Positions 26,702 to 35,673 are shown, counted from the stretch's first letter. The stretch: DNA of 64,000 nucleotides from Rhizobium sophorae (GCF_013087515.1 NZ_JABFCN010000033.1:1-64000); one strand, 5' to 3'. A program made the numbers and translations. The notes: generated by a model from the sequence alone, not told the origin.

Positions 26702-27463
26702 GTGCCGCACGCCGCTGACACTCAAAGCCCGCTTCTTTCTATGGAGGCCGTGGATAAATGGTACGGCGCGTTCCATGCGTTGAAGAACATCAACCTTACG
26801 GTTCGCAAAGGCGAGAAAGTCGTTCTTTGCGGACCGTCCGGATCCGGCAAGTCCACGCTTATCCGGTGCATCAATTCGCTCGAGAAAATCGAGAAAGGCA
26901 CGATCATGGTCGAGGGGACAAAGCTGGATGACAGCGGCAAGTCGATCGACGCGGTTCGGCGCGAGGTCGGCATGGTGTTCCAGAGCTTTAACCTCTTTCC
27001 ACATATGACCATCCTTGAAAATTGCTCGCTCGCACCGATGCGGGTTCGGGGCACCAGCAAGGTGGATGCCGAGAAAATCGCCCGCAAATATCTCGAACGC
27101 GTCCGTATTCTCGATCAAGCCGACAAGTACCCCGCCCAGCTTTCCGGCGGACAGCAGCAGCGCGTTGCGATTGCACGGGCGCTCTGCATGGAGCCGAAGG
27201 CCATGCTGTTCGACGAGCCGACGAGTGCGCTCGATCCCGAGATGGTCAAGGAAGTCCTCGACACGATGATCGGTCTGGCCAGGGACGGCATGACCATGAT
27301 CTGCGTCACCCATGAAATGGGCTTTGCCCGGCAGGTGGCCGACCGCGTGATCTTCATGTCCTCCGGCGAGATCATAGAAGAGGCGCCGCCGGAAACTTTC
27401 TTCCGCAATCCGTCGCATCCGCGCACCCAGGCCTTCCTCGGCGAAATCCTGGCTCATCATTAA
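26702..27463 (+). CDS. Polar amino-acid-type ABC ATP-binding protein
   Basis: ATPase of 253 residues completing the importer. Walker A GPSGSGKST (about residue 45), Q-loop 'MVFQSFNLFPHMT', signature LSGGQQQR (about 148), Walker B AMLFDEPTSALDPE (about 168) and the H-loop 'CVTHEMGFARQ' are present. The start is GTG at 26702 with AGGAG six bases upstream. The order permease-permease-SBP-ATPase, then enzymes, is common in rhizobial catabolic operons. The next gene begins 12 bases later. Confidence 0.9.
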   Translation: MPHAADTQSPLLSMEAVDKWYGAFHALKNINLTVRKGEKVVLCGPSGSGKSTLIRCINSLEKIEKGTIMVEGTKLDDSGKSIDAVRREVGMVFQSFNLFPHMTILENCSLAPMRVRGTSKVDAEKIARKYLERVRILDQADKYPAQLSGGQQQRVAIARALCMEPKAMLFDEPTSALDPEMVKEVLDTMIGLARDGMTMICVTHEMGFARQVADRVIFMSSGEIIEEAPPETFFRNPSHPRTQAFLGEILAHH

Positions 27464-27475
27464 GGCGATCCGCAT

Positions 27476-28348
27476 ATGACTGTTTCAAACGAAACGACGA
27501 AACGCGCGGTGTTGGTGGGACTGATCGGCGCGGATATCCAGTCGAAATCCCCTGCCCTGCACGAGCGCGAAGGCGCACTTCAGGGCCTCGACTATCGCTA
27601 TGAACTCCTTGACTTTGCGCAGCGCAGCCTTCCGGCCACCGCCTTGCCTGATCTCCTTGCGGAAGAGGAAGCCCGCGGCTTTGCCGGTAGCAACATTACC
27701 CACCCCTGCAAGCAGACGGTGATTCCGCATCTGACGGATCTGTCCGAGGACGCCCGCATGCTGGGCGCCGTCAACACGGTCGTGTTTAAGGATGGAAGAC
27801 GGACCGGTCACAACACGGACTGGTACGGTTTCTATGAAAACTTTCGGCGCGGACTTCCTGACGTCCCGCGGCATCGGGCTGTCCTTTTGGGTGCCGGCGG
27901 CGCCGGCGTCGCGGTCGCGCATGCCGCAATGAAACTCGGCATCGAGCGTCTTGCGATTTTCGATCAGGACGTTTCCCGTGCGGACCGTCTGGCCGAAGAT
28001 TTGAACAGCCGGTTTTCTGCCGAACGGGCTTTTGCGATCACTGATGTGGGCGAAGCGATGCGGAGCGCTGACGGCCTCATCCATGCGACGCCCACTGGAA
28101 TGAAGAACCATCCCGGGCTGCCGATCGAAGAGAGCTGGCTGGAGCCCCATCATTGGGTCGCCGACATCGTTTACATGCCGCTCAAGACCGAGCTTCTGGC
28201 GCTTGCAGCCCGCCTTGGCTGCCGCACCCTGCCGGGTGGCGGGATGACAGTGTTTCAGGCGGCTGCGGCGTTCAAGCTCTTCAGCGGTATCGAACCGGAC
28301 GCCGAACGCATGAGCAGCCATTTCACCGAACTGTGCCGAGCCTCGTGA
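27476..28348 (+). CDS. Shikimate/quinate dehydrogenase family (AroE-like)
   Basis: Dehydrogenase of 290 residues. Substrate motif SKSPALHE (about 21), catalytic Lys in 'SNITHPCKQTVIPHL' (about 78), Asp in 'GHNTDWYGF' (about 115) and the nucleotide-binding glycines 'LLGAGGAGVAVAHA' (about 139-152) are all present. It is longer than biosynthetic AroE and lies in a transport/catabolic operon, so a catabolic NAD-dependent quinate/shikimate dehydrogenase is likelier than biosynthesis. With AroQ and the TIM-barrel protein it could make protocatechuate from quinate. Confidence 0.85.
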   Translation: MTVSNETTKRAVLVGLIGADIQSKSPALHEREGALQGLDYRYELLDFAQRSLPATALPDLLAEEEARGFAGSNITHPCKQTVIPHLTDLSEDARMLGAVNTVVFKDGRRTGHNTDWYGFYENFRRGLPDVPRHRAVLLGAGGAGVAVAHAAMKLGIERLAIFDQDVSRADRLAEDLNSRFSAERAFAITDVGEAMRSADGLIHATPTGMKNHPGLPIEESWLEPHHWVADIVYMPLKTELLALAARLGCRTLPGGGMTVFQAAAAFKLFSGIEPDAERMSSHFTELCRAS

Positions 28349-28372
28349 CCAGGCTGGCTAAGGAAGAACGCT

Positions 28373-28741
28373 ATGCCCCACATCGTAATCGAATATAGCG
28401 AGGGTGCCAGCCGACGCATAGACATGCCGGCGCTGGTGAAGGCTGTCCACCGCAGCGTGCGTGACAGCGGCGCGGTCAAGCCGAATGCCGTGCGCACCTT
28501 TGCGCGTGAGGCCACGCATTCGCTGGTCGCCGACGAGCATCCTGCCAATCAGTTCGTGCAGATCATCCTGCGTATCGCACCCGGACGCTCTGCGGCCGAA
28601 AAACGGGCAATATTGCAGACGGTCTATGACGCAGCCGAAGGCGTCGCACGTCTGGCACTTGACGAGGGGCGCTGCGCCCTGCGTGCCGATCTCATCCAGT
28701 CGGATCCCGATTTTGCGATCCACGAGACAGCACTGCCGTGA
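28373..28741 (+). CDS. 5-carboxymethyl-2-hydroxymuconate isomerase-like tautomerase
   Basis: Small tautomerase of 122 residues, CHMI/HpaF type. It starts MPHIVIEYSEG, so Pro-1, the general base of the tautomerase superfamily, becomes N-terminal after Met removal. The rest follows the CHMI pattern (ANQFVQIILRIAPGRSAAEKRAILQTVYDAAE). AAGGA lies eight bases before the ATG. In homoprotocatechuate degradation this enzyme precedes the HpaH and HpaI steps, both of which are encoded on the other side of gntR. This links the two halves of the island. Confidence 0.83.
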   Translation: MPHIVIEYSEGASRRIDMPALVKAVHRSVRDSGAVKPNAVRTFAREATHSLVADEHPANQFVQIILRIAPGRSAAEKRAILQTVYDAAEGVARLALDEGRCALRADLIQSDPDFAIHETALP

Positions 28742-28769
28742 CCATTCCGGCAATTCGAAAGGAAGAAGA

Positions 28770-29219
28770 ATGAGCCTGATCTACGTCCTCAATGGCCCGA
28801 ACCTCAATCTGCTCGGCAAGCGCCAGCCACATATCTACGGCCACGAGACGCTCGCCGATGTCGAAGCCGATTGCCGCCGGCTCGCCTCTGAACTCGGTCA
28901 CGACATCCGCTTTCACCAGAGCAACCGTGAATACGAGATCATCGACTGGATCCACGAAGCGCGCGAGGACGGCGCCGGCATCGTCATCAACCCGGCCGCC
29001 TTCACCCACACCTCCGTTGCGATTCTCGATGCGCTGAATACCTTCGAGCAGCCGGTCATCGAGGTGCATATTTCCAATGTCCACAAGCGCGAAGCCTTCC
29101 GCCATCATTCCTTTGTCTCGCACCGCGCCGATGGCGTGATCGCCGGGCTTGGAACCGAAGGCTATCAGCTTGCGATCCGCCGGGTGGCAAGCCTGATCAC
29201 GTCTGCCGGGAAGAAGTGA
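28770..29219 (+). CDS. aroQ: Type II 3-dehydroquinate dehydratase
   Basis: Dodecameric-type dehydroquinase of 149 residues. It has 'VLNGPNLNLLGKRQPHIYG' with the catalytic Arg and Tyr (about residues 18 and 23), 'HQSNREYEIIDWIHEA', 'INPAAFTHTSVAILDAL' and 'EVHISNVHKREAFRHHS' with the catalytic His. Canonical proteins read REPEIYG where this one has RQPHIYG. It interconverts 3-dehydroquinate and 3-dehydroshikimate; in this operon a catabolic (QuiB-like) role is likely. GGAAGAAGA precedes the ATG. A longer frame upstream is a shadow of the tautomerase gene. Confidence 0.92.
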   Translation: MSLIYVLNGPNLNLLGKRQPHIYGHETLADVEADCRRLASELGHDIRFHQSNREYEIIDWIHEAREDGAGIVINPAAFTHTSVAILDALNTFEQPVIEVHISNVHKREAFRHHSFVSHRADGVIAGLGTEGYQLAIRRVASLITSAGKK

Positions 29220-29236
29220 CGGCGAGGGGTTTCGAC

Positions 29237-30274
29237 ATGGACCGGAAAGTAAAGCTCGCGGTGCTCGGCGCCGGCTTGATCGGCAAGCGACATATCCAGT
29301 ACGTGCTTGCCGAGCCGCGGGCGGAGCTTCTGGCCGTCGTTGATCCAATGCCGCTCGGGCAGCAGATCGCGCAGGAATACGGTGCCAAATGGTTTCCAAG
29401 CTTTGCGGCAATGATCGAGACGGATCGTCCCGACGGCATCATCGTCGCGACGCCCAACCAGATCCACGTCGCCAACGGTCTCGAAGCCGTCGCCGCCGGC
29501 GTGCCGGCGCTCATCGAAAAGCCGATTGCCGATAACATCGCGGCCGGTGAAAAATTGATCGGCGCGGCGGAGGCCGCTGGTGTTTCGCTTCTGGTTGGCC
29601 ACCACCGCCGCCACAATCCGATGATCCAGAAAGCAAAAGAGATCATCGACAGCGGCGAGCTTGGCAGCATCCTTGTGGCCCATGCTATGTTCTGGCTGTT
29701 CAAGCCGAACGACTATTTCGACATCGACTGGCGCCGCCAGGCCGGGGCCGGGCCTGTCTTCCTTAACCTGATTCACGACGTCGACAACCTGCGCTACCTG
29801 TTCGGCGAGATCGTTGCCGTCCAGGCGCGTGAATCCAGTGCCGTCCGCGGCAATGCTGTCGAGGAAACCTCGGTGATCCTGATGGAGTTCGAAAGCGGCC
29901 TTCTTGCAACGGCGTCTGTTTCGGACTCGGTCGTCGCGCCCTGGAGCTGGGAGATGACGACGGGCGAAAACCCGGCTTACCCGAAAACGGAAGAGGCATG
30001 CTACCTGATCGGCGGGACTCACGGATCCCTGTCGATCCCGTCACTCGACGTGTGGAAGAACGGGACGAAACGCAGCTGGTGGGAGCCATTTGAAAAGCGC
30101 CGCGTCGCCATTCAGGAAGAAGACCCGCTGGCGCTGCAGATCCGGCAGTTCAGCAAGGTGATCCGCGGTGAAGAACCGCCGCTGGTGAGCGGGCGCGAAG
30201 GGCTGAACACACTGAAAGTCATTATGGCCATCAAGCAATCGGCGGAAAGCGGCGAACGCGTTGTCCTGGGATAG
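29237..30274 (+). CDS. Gfo/Idh/MocA-family oxidoreductase
   Basis: NAD(P)-dependent dehydrogenase of 345 residues. The Rossmann fold opens 'KLAVLGAGLIGKRHIQYV' (about 4-21), the catalytic EKP motif is at 'PALIEKPIADNI' (about 92), and the later 'FLNLIHDVDNLRYLFGE' helix carries the usual His and Asp. A GTG at 29216 would overlap aroQ by four bases; the ATG at 29237 follows GAGGGG and is preferred. The family oxidises sugars, inositols and cyclic polyols, so a cyclohexane-polyol substrate would fit the island. It is the last gene of the operon and faces lysR tail to tail. Confidence 0.83.
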   Translation: MDRKVKLAVLGAGLIGKRHIQYVLAEPRAELLAVVDPMPLGQQIAQEYGAKWFPSFAAMIETDRPDGIIVATPNQIHVANGLEAVAAGVPALIEKPIADNIAAGEKLIGAAEAAGVSLLVGHHRRHNPMIQKAKEIIDSGELGSILVAHAMFWLFKPNDYFDIDWRRQAGAGPVFLNLIHDVDNLRYLFGEIVAVQARESSAVRGNAVEETSVILMEFESGLLATASVSDSVVAPWSWEMTTGENPAYPKTEEACYLIGGTHGSLSIPSLDVWKNGTKRSWWEPFEKRRVAIQEEDPLALQIRQFSKVIRGEEPPLVSGREGLNTLKVIMAIKQSAESGERVVLG

Positions 30275-30396
30275 AAACAAACCAGAAGTACACCTCGCTT
30301 CATGTCGAAGGGTTTCTTCAATGCGTTCCGGTCGCGGAAAAAGAGAACATTTGACTGAGAAGTAGTCTGGGTACCACCACGGCAGCTCTTAGTTGC

Positions 30397-31299
30397 TCAG
30401 TTTCCTTCGGCCCACGTCCCAATCAACATTGTCATGAAGCGCTCGGCTGCCGGCGAAAGCGTCCCACCGCGACGGCGCACAATGCCGATCGTTCGCGAGA
30501 TTTCAGGATTGCGAATAGGTCTCGTGACGAGGAACGGGTGCTCTTCCTGCGGTGTAGCGAGTTTCGGCAGAACCGAAATTCCAAGCCCGGCTTCCACCAA
30601 ACCAAGCGATGTCGAAAGATGTGTGACTTCATAGGACCAACGCAGTTTCAGGTTCGATTTCGCCAAGGCGGCGTCAAGAAGCGTACGGTTACCGCTGGAC
30701 CGGTGAACTGTGATCAGTTGATAGGGCGCCAGATCGTCCCATTCGAGTTCGCTCTTGGCTGCCAGCGGATGATCCTTGCGTGCCGCCAGCACGAATGGAT
30801 CCTCGATGAGCCTCTCGAAGATGAGGTCGGGATCTGAAAAGCCCATGATATTGATGCCGAACTCTACTTCCCCACGGGCGACTGCCTGTAGACCGTCGGT
30901 AGCCGGCAGATCGAGAATGCGAAACCGGATATTCGGATACTCGGCGCTGAATTGCTTGATGACGGTCGGCAAAAAATAGAAAGCGGCCGTTGGCAGACAT
31001 GCGATCGTCACAAGGCCACTACGCTGCGACCCGACATCGCGCACGGCGAACAGCGACGTGTCGAACTCCTCGAGCATGCGCCGTACCAGAGGGATCAGCT
31101 CCGCGCCAAGGGCGGTTGTCGAGACATGGCGCGTGGTGCGCTCGAGCAAAGGCGCCCCGATTGCCAGCTCCAGCTTCTGAATTCGACGGCTGAGTGCCGG
31201 CTGTGACAGATTGAGCGCTTCGGCAGAGCGGTGGAAGTTTTCCAGCTCGACGACCGATAGAAATGCGCGCAGATCCAGTATCTCACAATTAATGCTCAT
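30397..31299 (-). CDS. LysR-family transcriptional regulator
   Basis: Regulator of 300 residues. The winged HTH is at the N-terminus (FLSVVELENFHRSAEALNLSQPALSRRIQKLELAIGAPLLERT, about 11-54), and the two-lobed effector domain begins near residue 90 (GLVTIACLPTAAFYFLPTVIKQF). It is divergent from the PrpF-type gene with 109 bases between them. A dyad (TGATAT-N11-ATATCA) in this gap is the likely binding site. The expected role is activation of the prpF-transporter operon by an aromatic or dicarboxylic effector. Confidence 0.87.
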   Translation of the reverse strand: MSINCEILDLRAFLSVVELENFHRSAEALNLSQPALSRRIQKLELAIGAPLLERTTRHVSTTALGAELIPLVRRMLEEFDTSLFAVRDVGSQRSGLVTIACLPTAAFYFLPTVIKQFSAEYPNIRFRILDLPATDGLQAVARGEVEFGINIMGFSDPDLIFERLIEDPFVLAARKDHPLAAKSELEWDDLAPYQLITVHRSSGNRTLLDAALAKSNLKLRWSYEVTHLSTSLGLVEAGLGISVLPKLATPQEEHPFLVTRPIRNPEISRTIGIVRRRGGTLSPAAERFMTMLIGTWAEGN

Positions 31300-31315
31300 A
31301 ACGCATCATTCCCTC

Positions 31316-31338
31316 TGATATTCGCATTTCACATATCA
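31316..31338. promoter_or_regulatory. LysR-type binding site candidate
   Basis: Perfect dyad TGATAT-N11-ATATCA, which includes the T-N11-A core of LysR boxes. It lies 17 bases upstream of the lysR start and 71 bases upstream of the prpF-type ATG, a usual place for an autoregulatory and activating site. Confidence 0.6.
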
Positions 31339-31408
31339 ATCTTTTTGCTGCTTACTGCAACAAAGAAGCTGATTGATCAGTAAATCACATCAGCATGCGA
31401 GCACAACC

Positions 31409-32491
31409 ATGAACGACCTGATTTCCATTCCCTGTGTTCTGATGCGAGGCGGCACGTCCAAGGGGCCGTTTTTTCTCGCATCCGATCTTCCGTCGGATGC
31501 GCGTCAACGCGATCAAATCCTGCTTTCGGTCATGGGCTCTGGTCACCCATTGCAAATCGATGGAATCGGCGGTGGCAATCCGGTCACCAGCAAGGTCGCC
31601 ATCGTTGGTCCAGCAACCGTACCGGATGCCGATGTGGATTATCTGTTCGCCCAGGTTCGCATCGATCAGCAGTTCGTCGATACCTCTCCCAATTGCGGAA
31701 ACATGCTGGCAGCCGTCGGGCCGTTCGCGATCGAGGCCGGACTGGTCAAATCGACTACCGGCGTAACCCGCGTGCGTATCCACAACGTCAATACCGGCAA
31801 ACTGATCGAAGCCGAGGTTCCGACCCCCGATGGCCGTGTCGCCTATTTGGGAGATGCCTCGATCGACGGCGTGCCCGGCAATGCTGCGCCGATCGCACTG
31901 ACCTTCATGGACGCGGCCGGGGCACGCACCGGCAAGCTTTTTCCCACTCGCAACCCGCGCGACAGCATCGACGGCATCGACGTTACCTGTATCGACTGTG
32001 CCATGCCGATGATGTTGCTGGAGGCCGCCGCCCTCGGCATGACGGGCAACGAATCTGCGGCCGAGCTCAATGCCAACGGGGCAATGCTGCACCGTCTCGA
32101 AACGCTACGGCTTGAGGCTGGCCGGCGTATGGGCATGGGTGACGTCAGCAACCAGGTCACGCCCAAACCGGTGTTGATCTCCAGGCCCAACAAGGGCGGA
32201 GATCTCGGCGTGCGCTATTTCATGCCGCACCAGTGCCACCCGTCTCTCGCAACGACCGGCGCGGTTGGGATTGCCACGGCCTGCATCAGCGACGGAACCG
32301 TCGCTGCGCAACTGATCGGCGACCGCAAGCCGCCGGTCGTCCTCGTTCTGGAACATCCAAGCGGTCGCTTGGAAGTAAAACTGGATACCCGCGACGGCAA
32401 GACAGTTGCTGGAATCCTGCGGACGGCCCGGCGCCTCTTCGAAGGCCAGGTTTTTGCAAAACCTATCGCGCAGATGGTTTGCGCGGCATAA
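31409..32491 (+). CDS. PrpF/GalD-type isomerase (4-oxalomesaconate tautomerase-like)
   Basis: Diaminopimelate-epimerase-fold isomerase of 360 residues. The N-terminus reads 'SIPCVLMRGGTSKGPFFLASDLP' and is followed by 'QIDGIGGGNPVTSKVAIV', 'VDYLFAQVRIDQQFVDTSPNCGNMLAAVGPFAIEAGLV' and 'YFMPHQCHPSLATTGAVGIATACI'. These match Pseudomonas putida GalD, as I recall it, more closely than methylaconitate isomerase PrpF. GalD interconverts keto and enol forms of 4-oxalomesaconate in gallate degradation. No gallate dioxygenase is visible in the window. The ATG at 31409 is preferred over a TTG at 31373. It leads an operon with an ABC importer. Confidence 0.85.
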   Translation: MNDLISIPCVLMRGGTSKGPFFLASDLPSDARQRDQILLSVMGSGHPLQIDGIGGGNPVTSKVAIVGPATVPDADVDYLFAQVRIDQQFVDTSPNCGNMLAAVGPFAIEAGLVKSTTGVTRVRIHNVNTGKLIEAEVPTPDGRVAYLGDASIDGVPGNAAPIALTFMDAAGARTGKLFPTRNPRDSIDGIDVTCIDCAMPMMLLEAAALGMTGNESAAELNANGAMLHRLETLRLEAGRRMGMGDVSNQVTPKPVLISRPNKGGDLGVRYFMPHQCHPSLATTGAVGIATACISDGTVAAQLIGDRKPPVVLVLEHPSGRLEVKLDTRDGKTVAGILRTARRLFEGQVFAKPIAQMVCAA

Positions 32492-32538
32492 TCGAAAGTG
32501 GTTGCCGGGAGGGCGCCACGCATCAGGGAGGAATACAC

Positions 32539-33540
32539 ATGCGTAAACTTATACTCGCCCTTGCGGCAACGGTCGCTTTTGCCGGTTCGGCTTTTGCGGA
32601 ACCCGTCCGCATCAGCGTCGGGTCCTACAACCTCAACAATCTGCCCTTTCCGGTCGCAGCTGGCCTGGGTCTCTACGAGAAGGAAGGTCTTGAGGTAACC
32701 GTCGAAAACTTCGCATCGGGCGGTTCCAAGACGCTACAGGCGCTCGTTGCCGGCTCCACGGATATCGCCGTCGGCTTCTACGACCACACCATCCAGATGC
32801 AGTCGCAGAACAAGGCTGTTGTCGCCTTCGTGCAACTGGCCCGCAATTCCGGGCTCGTGCTTGCCGGTGGAAAGAACGCTGCGTTCGATCCTGCCAAACC
32901 TGAAACGATCAAGGGCGCGAAAATCGGTATCACAGCGCCGGGCTCGTCTTCAGACTTCTTCGTTCGCTATTATCTGCAGCGCCACAGCCTATCAGCTGAT
33001 GACGTCTCGTTGATCGGGGTCGGCTCCGGTTCAGCTGCTGTTGCGGCGCTCGAGCAAGGCAAGGTTGATCTATTGGTCAACTACGATCCGGCGGCAACCT
33101 TTATCGAAGCCAAGGGTGTCGGCAAGATTTTGATCGACGCCCGTAGCGACGAGGGTGCCACGGAGATCTACGGTGGGATCTACCCGACCTCCGTCCTTTA
33201 TGCGACGCAGGCCTATCTCGATGAGAACCCGGAAACCATCCAGAAAGTCACGAACGCGACCGTCAAGGCACTGGCATGGATGAACACACATAGCGCCGAA
33301 GAGATCGTCGAGAAACTGCCGAAAGAATTCATCTCCGGCGACCGGGACACCTATGTGAAGGCCGTCCAGAATGCCAAGCCGATTTTCTCGGTGGACGGCA
33401 AGTTCAGCGAGACCGACGCGCAGACGCCGTTGGCCGTTCTCAAGAGCTTCAACGAAAAGGTTGCTGCCGCAACAATCGATCTTTCCAAAACCTACACGAA
33501 CGCTTTCGTGGACAAGGTAACGGATAAGACCACCAACTGA
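32539..33540 (+). CDS. NitT/TauT-type ABC substrate-binding protein
   Basis: Periplasmic protein of 333 residues. The signal peptide ends AGSAFA (about residue 20), and the mature part begins EPVRISVGSYNLNNLPFPVAAGLGLYEKEGLEVTVENFASGG, typical of the SsuA/NMT1 family. Further motifs are 'ALVAGSTDIAVGFYDHTIQMQSQNK' and 'ITAPGSSSDFFVRYYLQR'. GGGAGG stands before the ATG at 32539; the much longer frame upstream is a shadow of the tautomerase gene. By context it binds an aromatic or tricarboxylic acid. Confidence 0.87.
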   Translation: MRKLILALAATVAFAGSAFAEPVRISVGSYNLNNLPFPVAAGLGLYEKEGLEVTVENFASGGSKTLQALVAGSTDIAVGFYDHTIQMQSQNKAVVAFVQLARNSGLVLAGGKNAAFDPAKPETIKGAKIGITAPGSSSDFFVRYYLQRHSLSADDVSLIGVGSGSAAVAALEQGKVDLLVNYDPAATFIEAKGVGKILIDARSDEGATEIYGGIYPTSVLYATQAYLDENPETIQKVTNATVKALAWMNTHSAEEIVEKLPKEFISGDRDTYVKAVQNAKPIFSVDGKFSETDAQTPLAVLKSFNEKVAAATIDLSKTYTNAFVDKVTDKTTN

Positions 33541-33555
33541 TCCTAGGAGGAGGCC

Positions 33556-34386
33556 ATGTCTTTGGCTGTCGTAAACCCCATGCCTATCCCGACGGGGCAG
33601 CAAAACGCAAAGCCGATGTTATCGATCGACGCCGTGACAATGTCGTTTGGTTCCTATGTCGCGGTGCAGGACGTCAACCTCACGGTTGCCGATGGCGAGT
33701 TTCTCGCCATCGTCGGCCCGACCGGTTGCGGAAAGAGCACCATTTTGAACGCGATCGCAGGGCTTTTGAAACCCGCGAGCGGAACGGTGACGATCGACGG
33801 CACGCCGGTAAAGGGCGTCCAGAACGACATTGGCTATCTCTTCCAGCAGGACGCGCTGCTCCCGTGGAAGACATCCATCGAGAATGTCGAGCTCGGCCTG
33901 ATGTTCAGGGGTGTTGGAGCCACTGAGCGCCGCGAGCGTTCGATGAGCTGGCTTGCCAAGGTCGGGCTGAAGGGCTTCGAACATCGCTATCCGCACCAAC
34001 TCTCCGGCGGCCAGCGTAAACGTGTGCAGATGGCGCAGGCCCTAATCTCCGGCCCCAAAGTCATCCTGATGGACGAGCCCTTTTCGGCCCTCGATATTCA
34101 CACACGGCACCTCATGCAAAACGAACTCCTGCGACTGTGGCAGGAAGAGCGCAGAGCTGTCGTAATGATCACGCATGACCTCGAAGAAGCAATAGCCCTC
34201 GGCGACCGGGTCGCAATTCTTGCAGCCGGCCCTCGTTCACGGGTCATCGAAAGCTTCCCGGTGGAACTCGAGCGCCCCCGCGACGTCGCGGAAATTAAAC
34301 TCGATCCACGCTTTATGGATCTGTATCGAAATATCTGGGCTTCCCTGCGCGGCGAAGTGGAGAAAAGCTATGAACGTCGTGACTGA
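33556..34386 (+). CDS. NitT/TauT-type ABC ATP-binding protein
   Basis: ATPase of 276 residues. Walker A GPTGCGKST (about 55), Q-loop 'YLFQQDALLPWKT', signature LSGGQRKR (about 152), Walker B VILMDEPFSALD (about 172) and the H-loop 'MITHDLEEAIALGDR' are complete. AGGAGGAGG precedes the ATG. Its last 17 bases overlap the permease gene, so translation is coupled. Confidence 0.9.
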   Translation: MSLAVVNPMPIPTGQQNAKPMLSIDAVTMSFGSYVAVQDVNLTVADGEFLAIVGPTGCGKSTILNAIAGLLKPASGTVTIDGTPVKGVQNDIGYLFQQDALLPWKTSIENVELGLMFRGVGATERRERSMSWLAKVGLKGFEHRYPHQLSGGQRKRVQMAQALISGPKVILMDEPFSALDIHTRHLMQNELLRLWQEERRAVVMITHDLEEAIALGDRVAILAAGPRSRVIESFPVELERPRDVAEIKLDPRFMDLYRNIWASLRGEVEKSYERRD

Positions 34387-35146
34387 ACGCATCATCCAGC
34401 TCGGGATGCTAATCTTTATCCTCGGCGGCTGGCAGCTTGGCGTGACCGCCGGCTTCATCGATGTCTTCTTCTTTCCAGCCCCGCTCGACATCTTCAACCA
34501 GATGATCAGCTGGATTGTAGACCCCAGCTTCTATCGTCATGTGTCAATCACACTGACGGAGACTGTGCTCGGCTACATCATCGGCACGGGCCTTGGCGTC
34601 GCAGCCGGCGTATGGCTCGGTCTTAGCCGCAGTGCGGCACGGATTTTGGACCCCTTCATCAAGGGCCTGAACGCGATTCCGCGCGTCGTGCTTGCCCCAA
34701 TTTTCGTGCTTTGGCTTGGTCTTGGCCTATGGTCGAAGGTAGCGCTCGCAGTAACTCTTGTCTTCTTCATCACCTTCTTCAACGCCATGCAGGGCGTGCG
34801 CGAAGTCAATCCGGTCGTCCTCGCAAACGCAAGGATCCTCGGGGCCAGACGTTCCGATCTGTTGCGGCATGTCTATTTTCCGGCGGCGGCCAGCTGGATT
34901 TTGTCCTCCCTTCGCACGTCAGTCGGCTTCGCGGTGGTCGGCGCCATCATTGGCGAATATCTCGGCTCCTCTGCGGGCCTCGGTTATCTGATCGCGCAGG
35001 CGGAAGGCAACTTCGACGCGGTTGGAGTGTTTGCCGGCATCATCATCCTTGCCGTGTTCGTGCTCATCATCGACCGAATTCTCGATGTTCTGGAAGGCCG
35101 GCTGATCAAGTGGAGACCAAACGCCGCAGAAGAAAGAGCGACGTAA
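34370..35146 (+). CDS. NitT/TauT-type ABC permease
   Basis: Membrane protein of 258 residues with about six hydrophobic helices and the EAA loop 'EVNPVVLANARILGARRSDLLRHVYFPAAASWILSSLR' (about 140-175). The ATG at 34370 lies inside the ATPase gene. It completes the tautomerase-SBP-ATPase-permease operon, which ends at the terminator 40 bases downstream. Confidence 0.88.
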   Translation: MNVVTERIIQLGMLIFILGGWQLGVTAGFIDVFFFPAPLDIFNQMISWIVDPSFYRHVSITLTETVLGYIIGTGLGVAAGVWLGLSRSAARILDPFIKGLNAIPRVVLAPIFVLWLGLGLWSKVALAVTLVFFITFFNAMQGVREVNPVVLANARILGARRSDLLRHVYFPAAASWILSSLRTSVGFAVVGAIIGEYLGSSAGLGYLIAQAEGNFDAVGVFAGIIILAVFVLIIDRILDVLEGRLIKWRPNAAEERAT

Positions 35147-35673
35147 CTAATCGGATCAGTTGCCATGTGAGTAGAAGTAGAGTTGGGGTGCCGCCATCGG
35201 CACTCCGTTCTTTTTGGCCTTGTGTTCGAAAGTGCAGCCAGCTCCCGATTGATATGCTCAATTAAAGTTGAAATCGGGGGCATTTCTAAGGGCCATTGTT
35301 TTAATACTTCGCTTGGATTGGCCGGCGCCCCGCCTCTATATCCAAAATCAATGATGGACGCCTTGAAAGGAGTCGAAACGCCGGCGCTACTATCAGATCT
35401 TTTATAGCTCTGTAACCCGTGTGCCGCTCACACCTGGGCGGGATAATTCAGGTACTCGATATCACATGCCACCAACTGTGGAGCGCTATGGCAACTATGC
35501 GCCAACTGCAGACTTGGACGTCGTCCTGTTTCGGTGTTTCCTCATATCGAAGCAGCTCTCAGGTAAACCTGCTGTTGTATTTTCCTGAAACTTAGAGGAT
35601 GCTAATATCAAGGGTGGATTAGCATGATTGAGAGCCAATTCCGGCTCCAAAGCCAAATACATTGGGGGGGAAC
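35147..35673. other. Gap of 527 bases with a terminator, otherwise empty
   Basis: The first part holds the terminator at 35185-35215. The rest has only short frames without family features and becomes AT-richer towards the DUF1254 gene, whose promoter it must contain. Confidence 0.45.
35185..35215 (+). terminator. Intrinsic terminator of the prpF-transporter operon
   Basis: GGGGTGCCG and CGGCACTCC pair (one G-T wobble) around CCAT, followed by GTTCTTTTT. Confidence 0.8.

Noticed and set aside
27476..29219. AroE and AroQ as biosynthetic shikimate-pathway genes
   Set aside because: They sit between an ABC importer and a tautomerase gene in one operon beside a GntR regulator, which points to catabolism.
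32233..32538. Extension of the substrate-binding protein frame upstream
   Set aside because: Overlaps the GalD-like gene in another frame; a clear signal peptide and ribosome binding site mark 32539 as the start.
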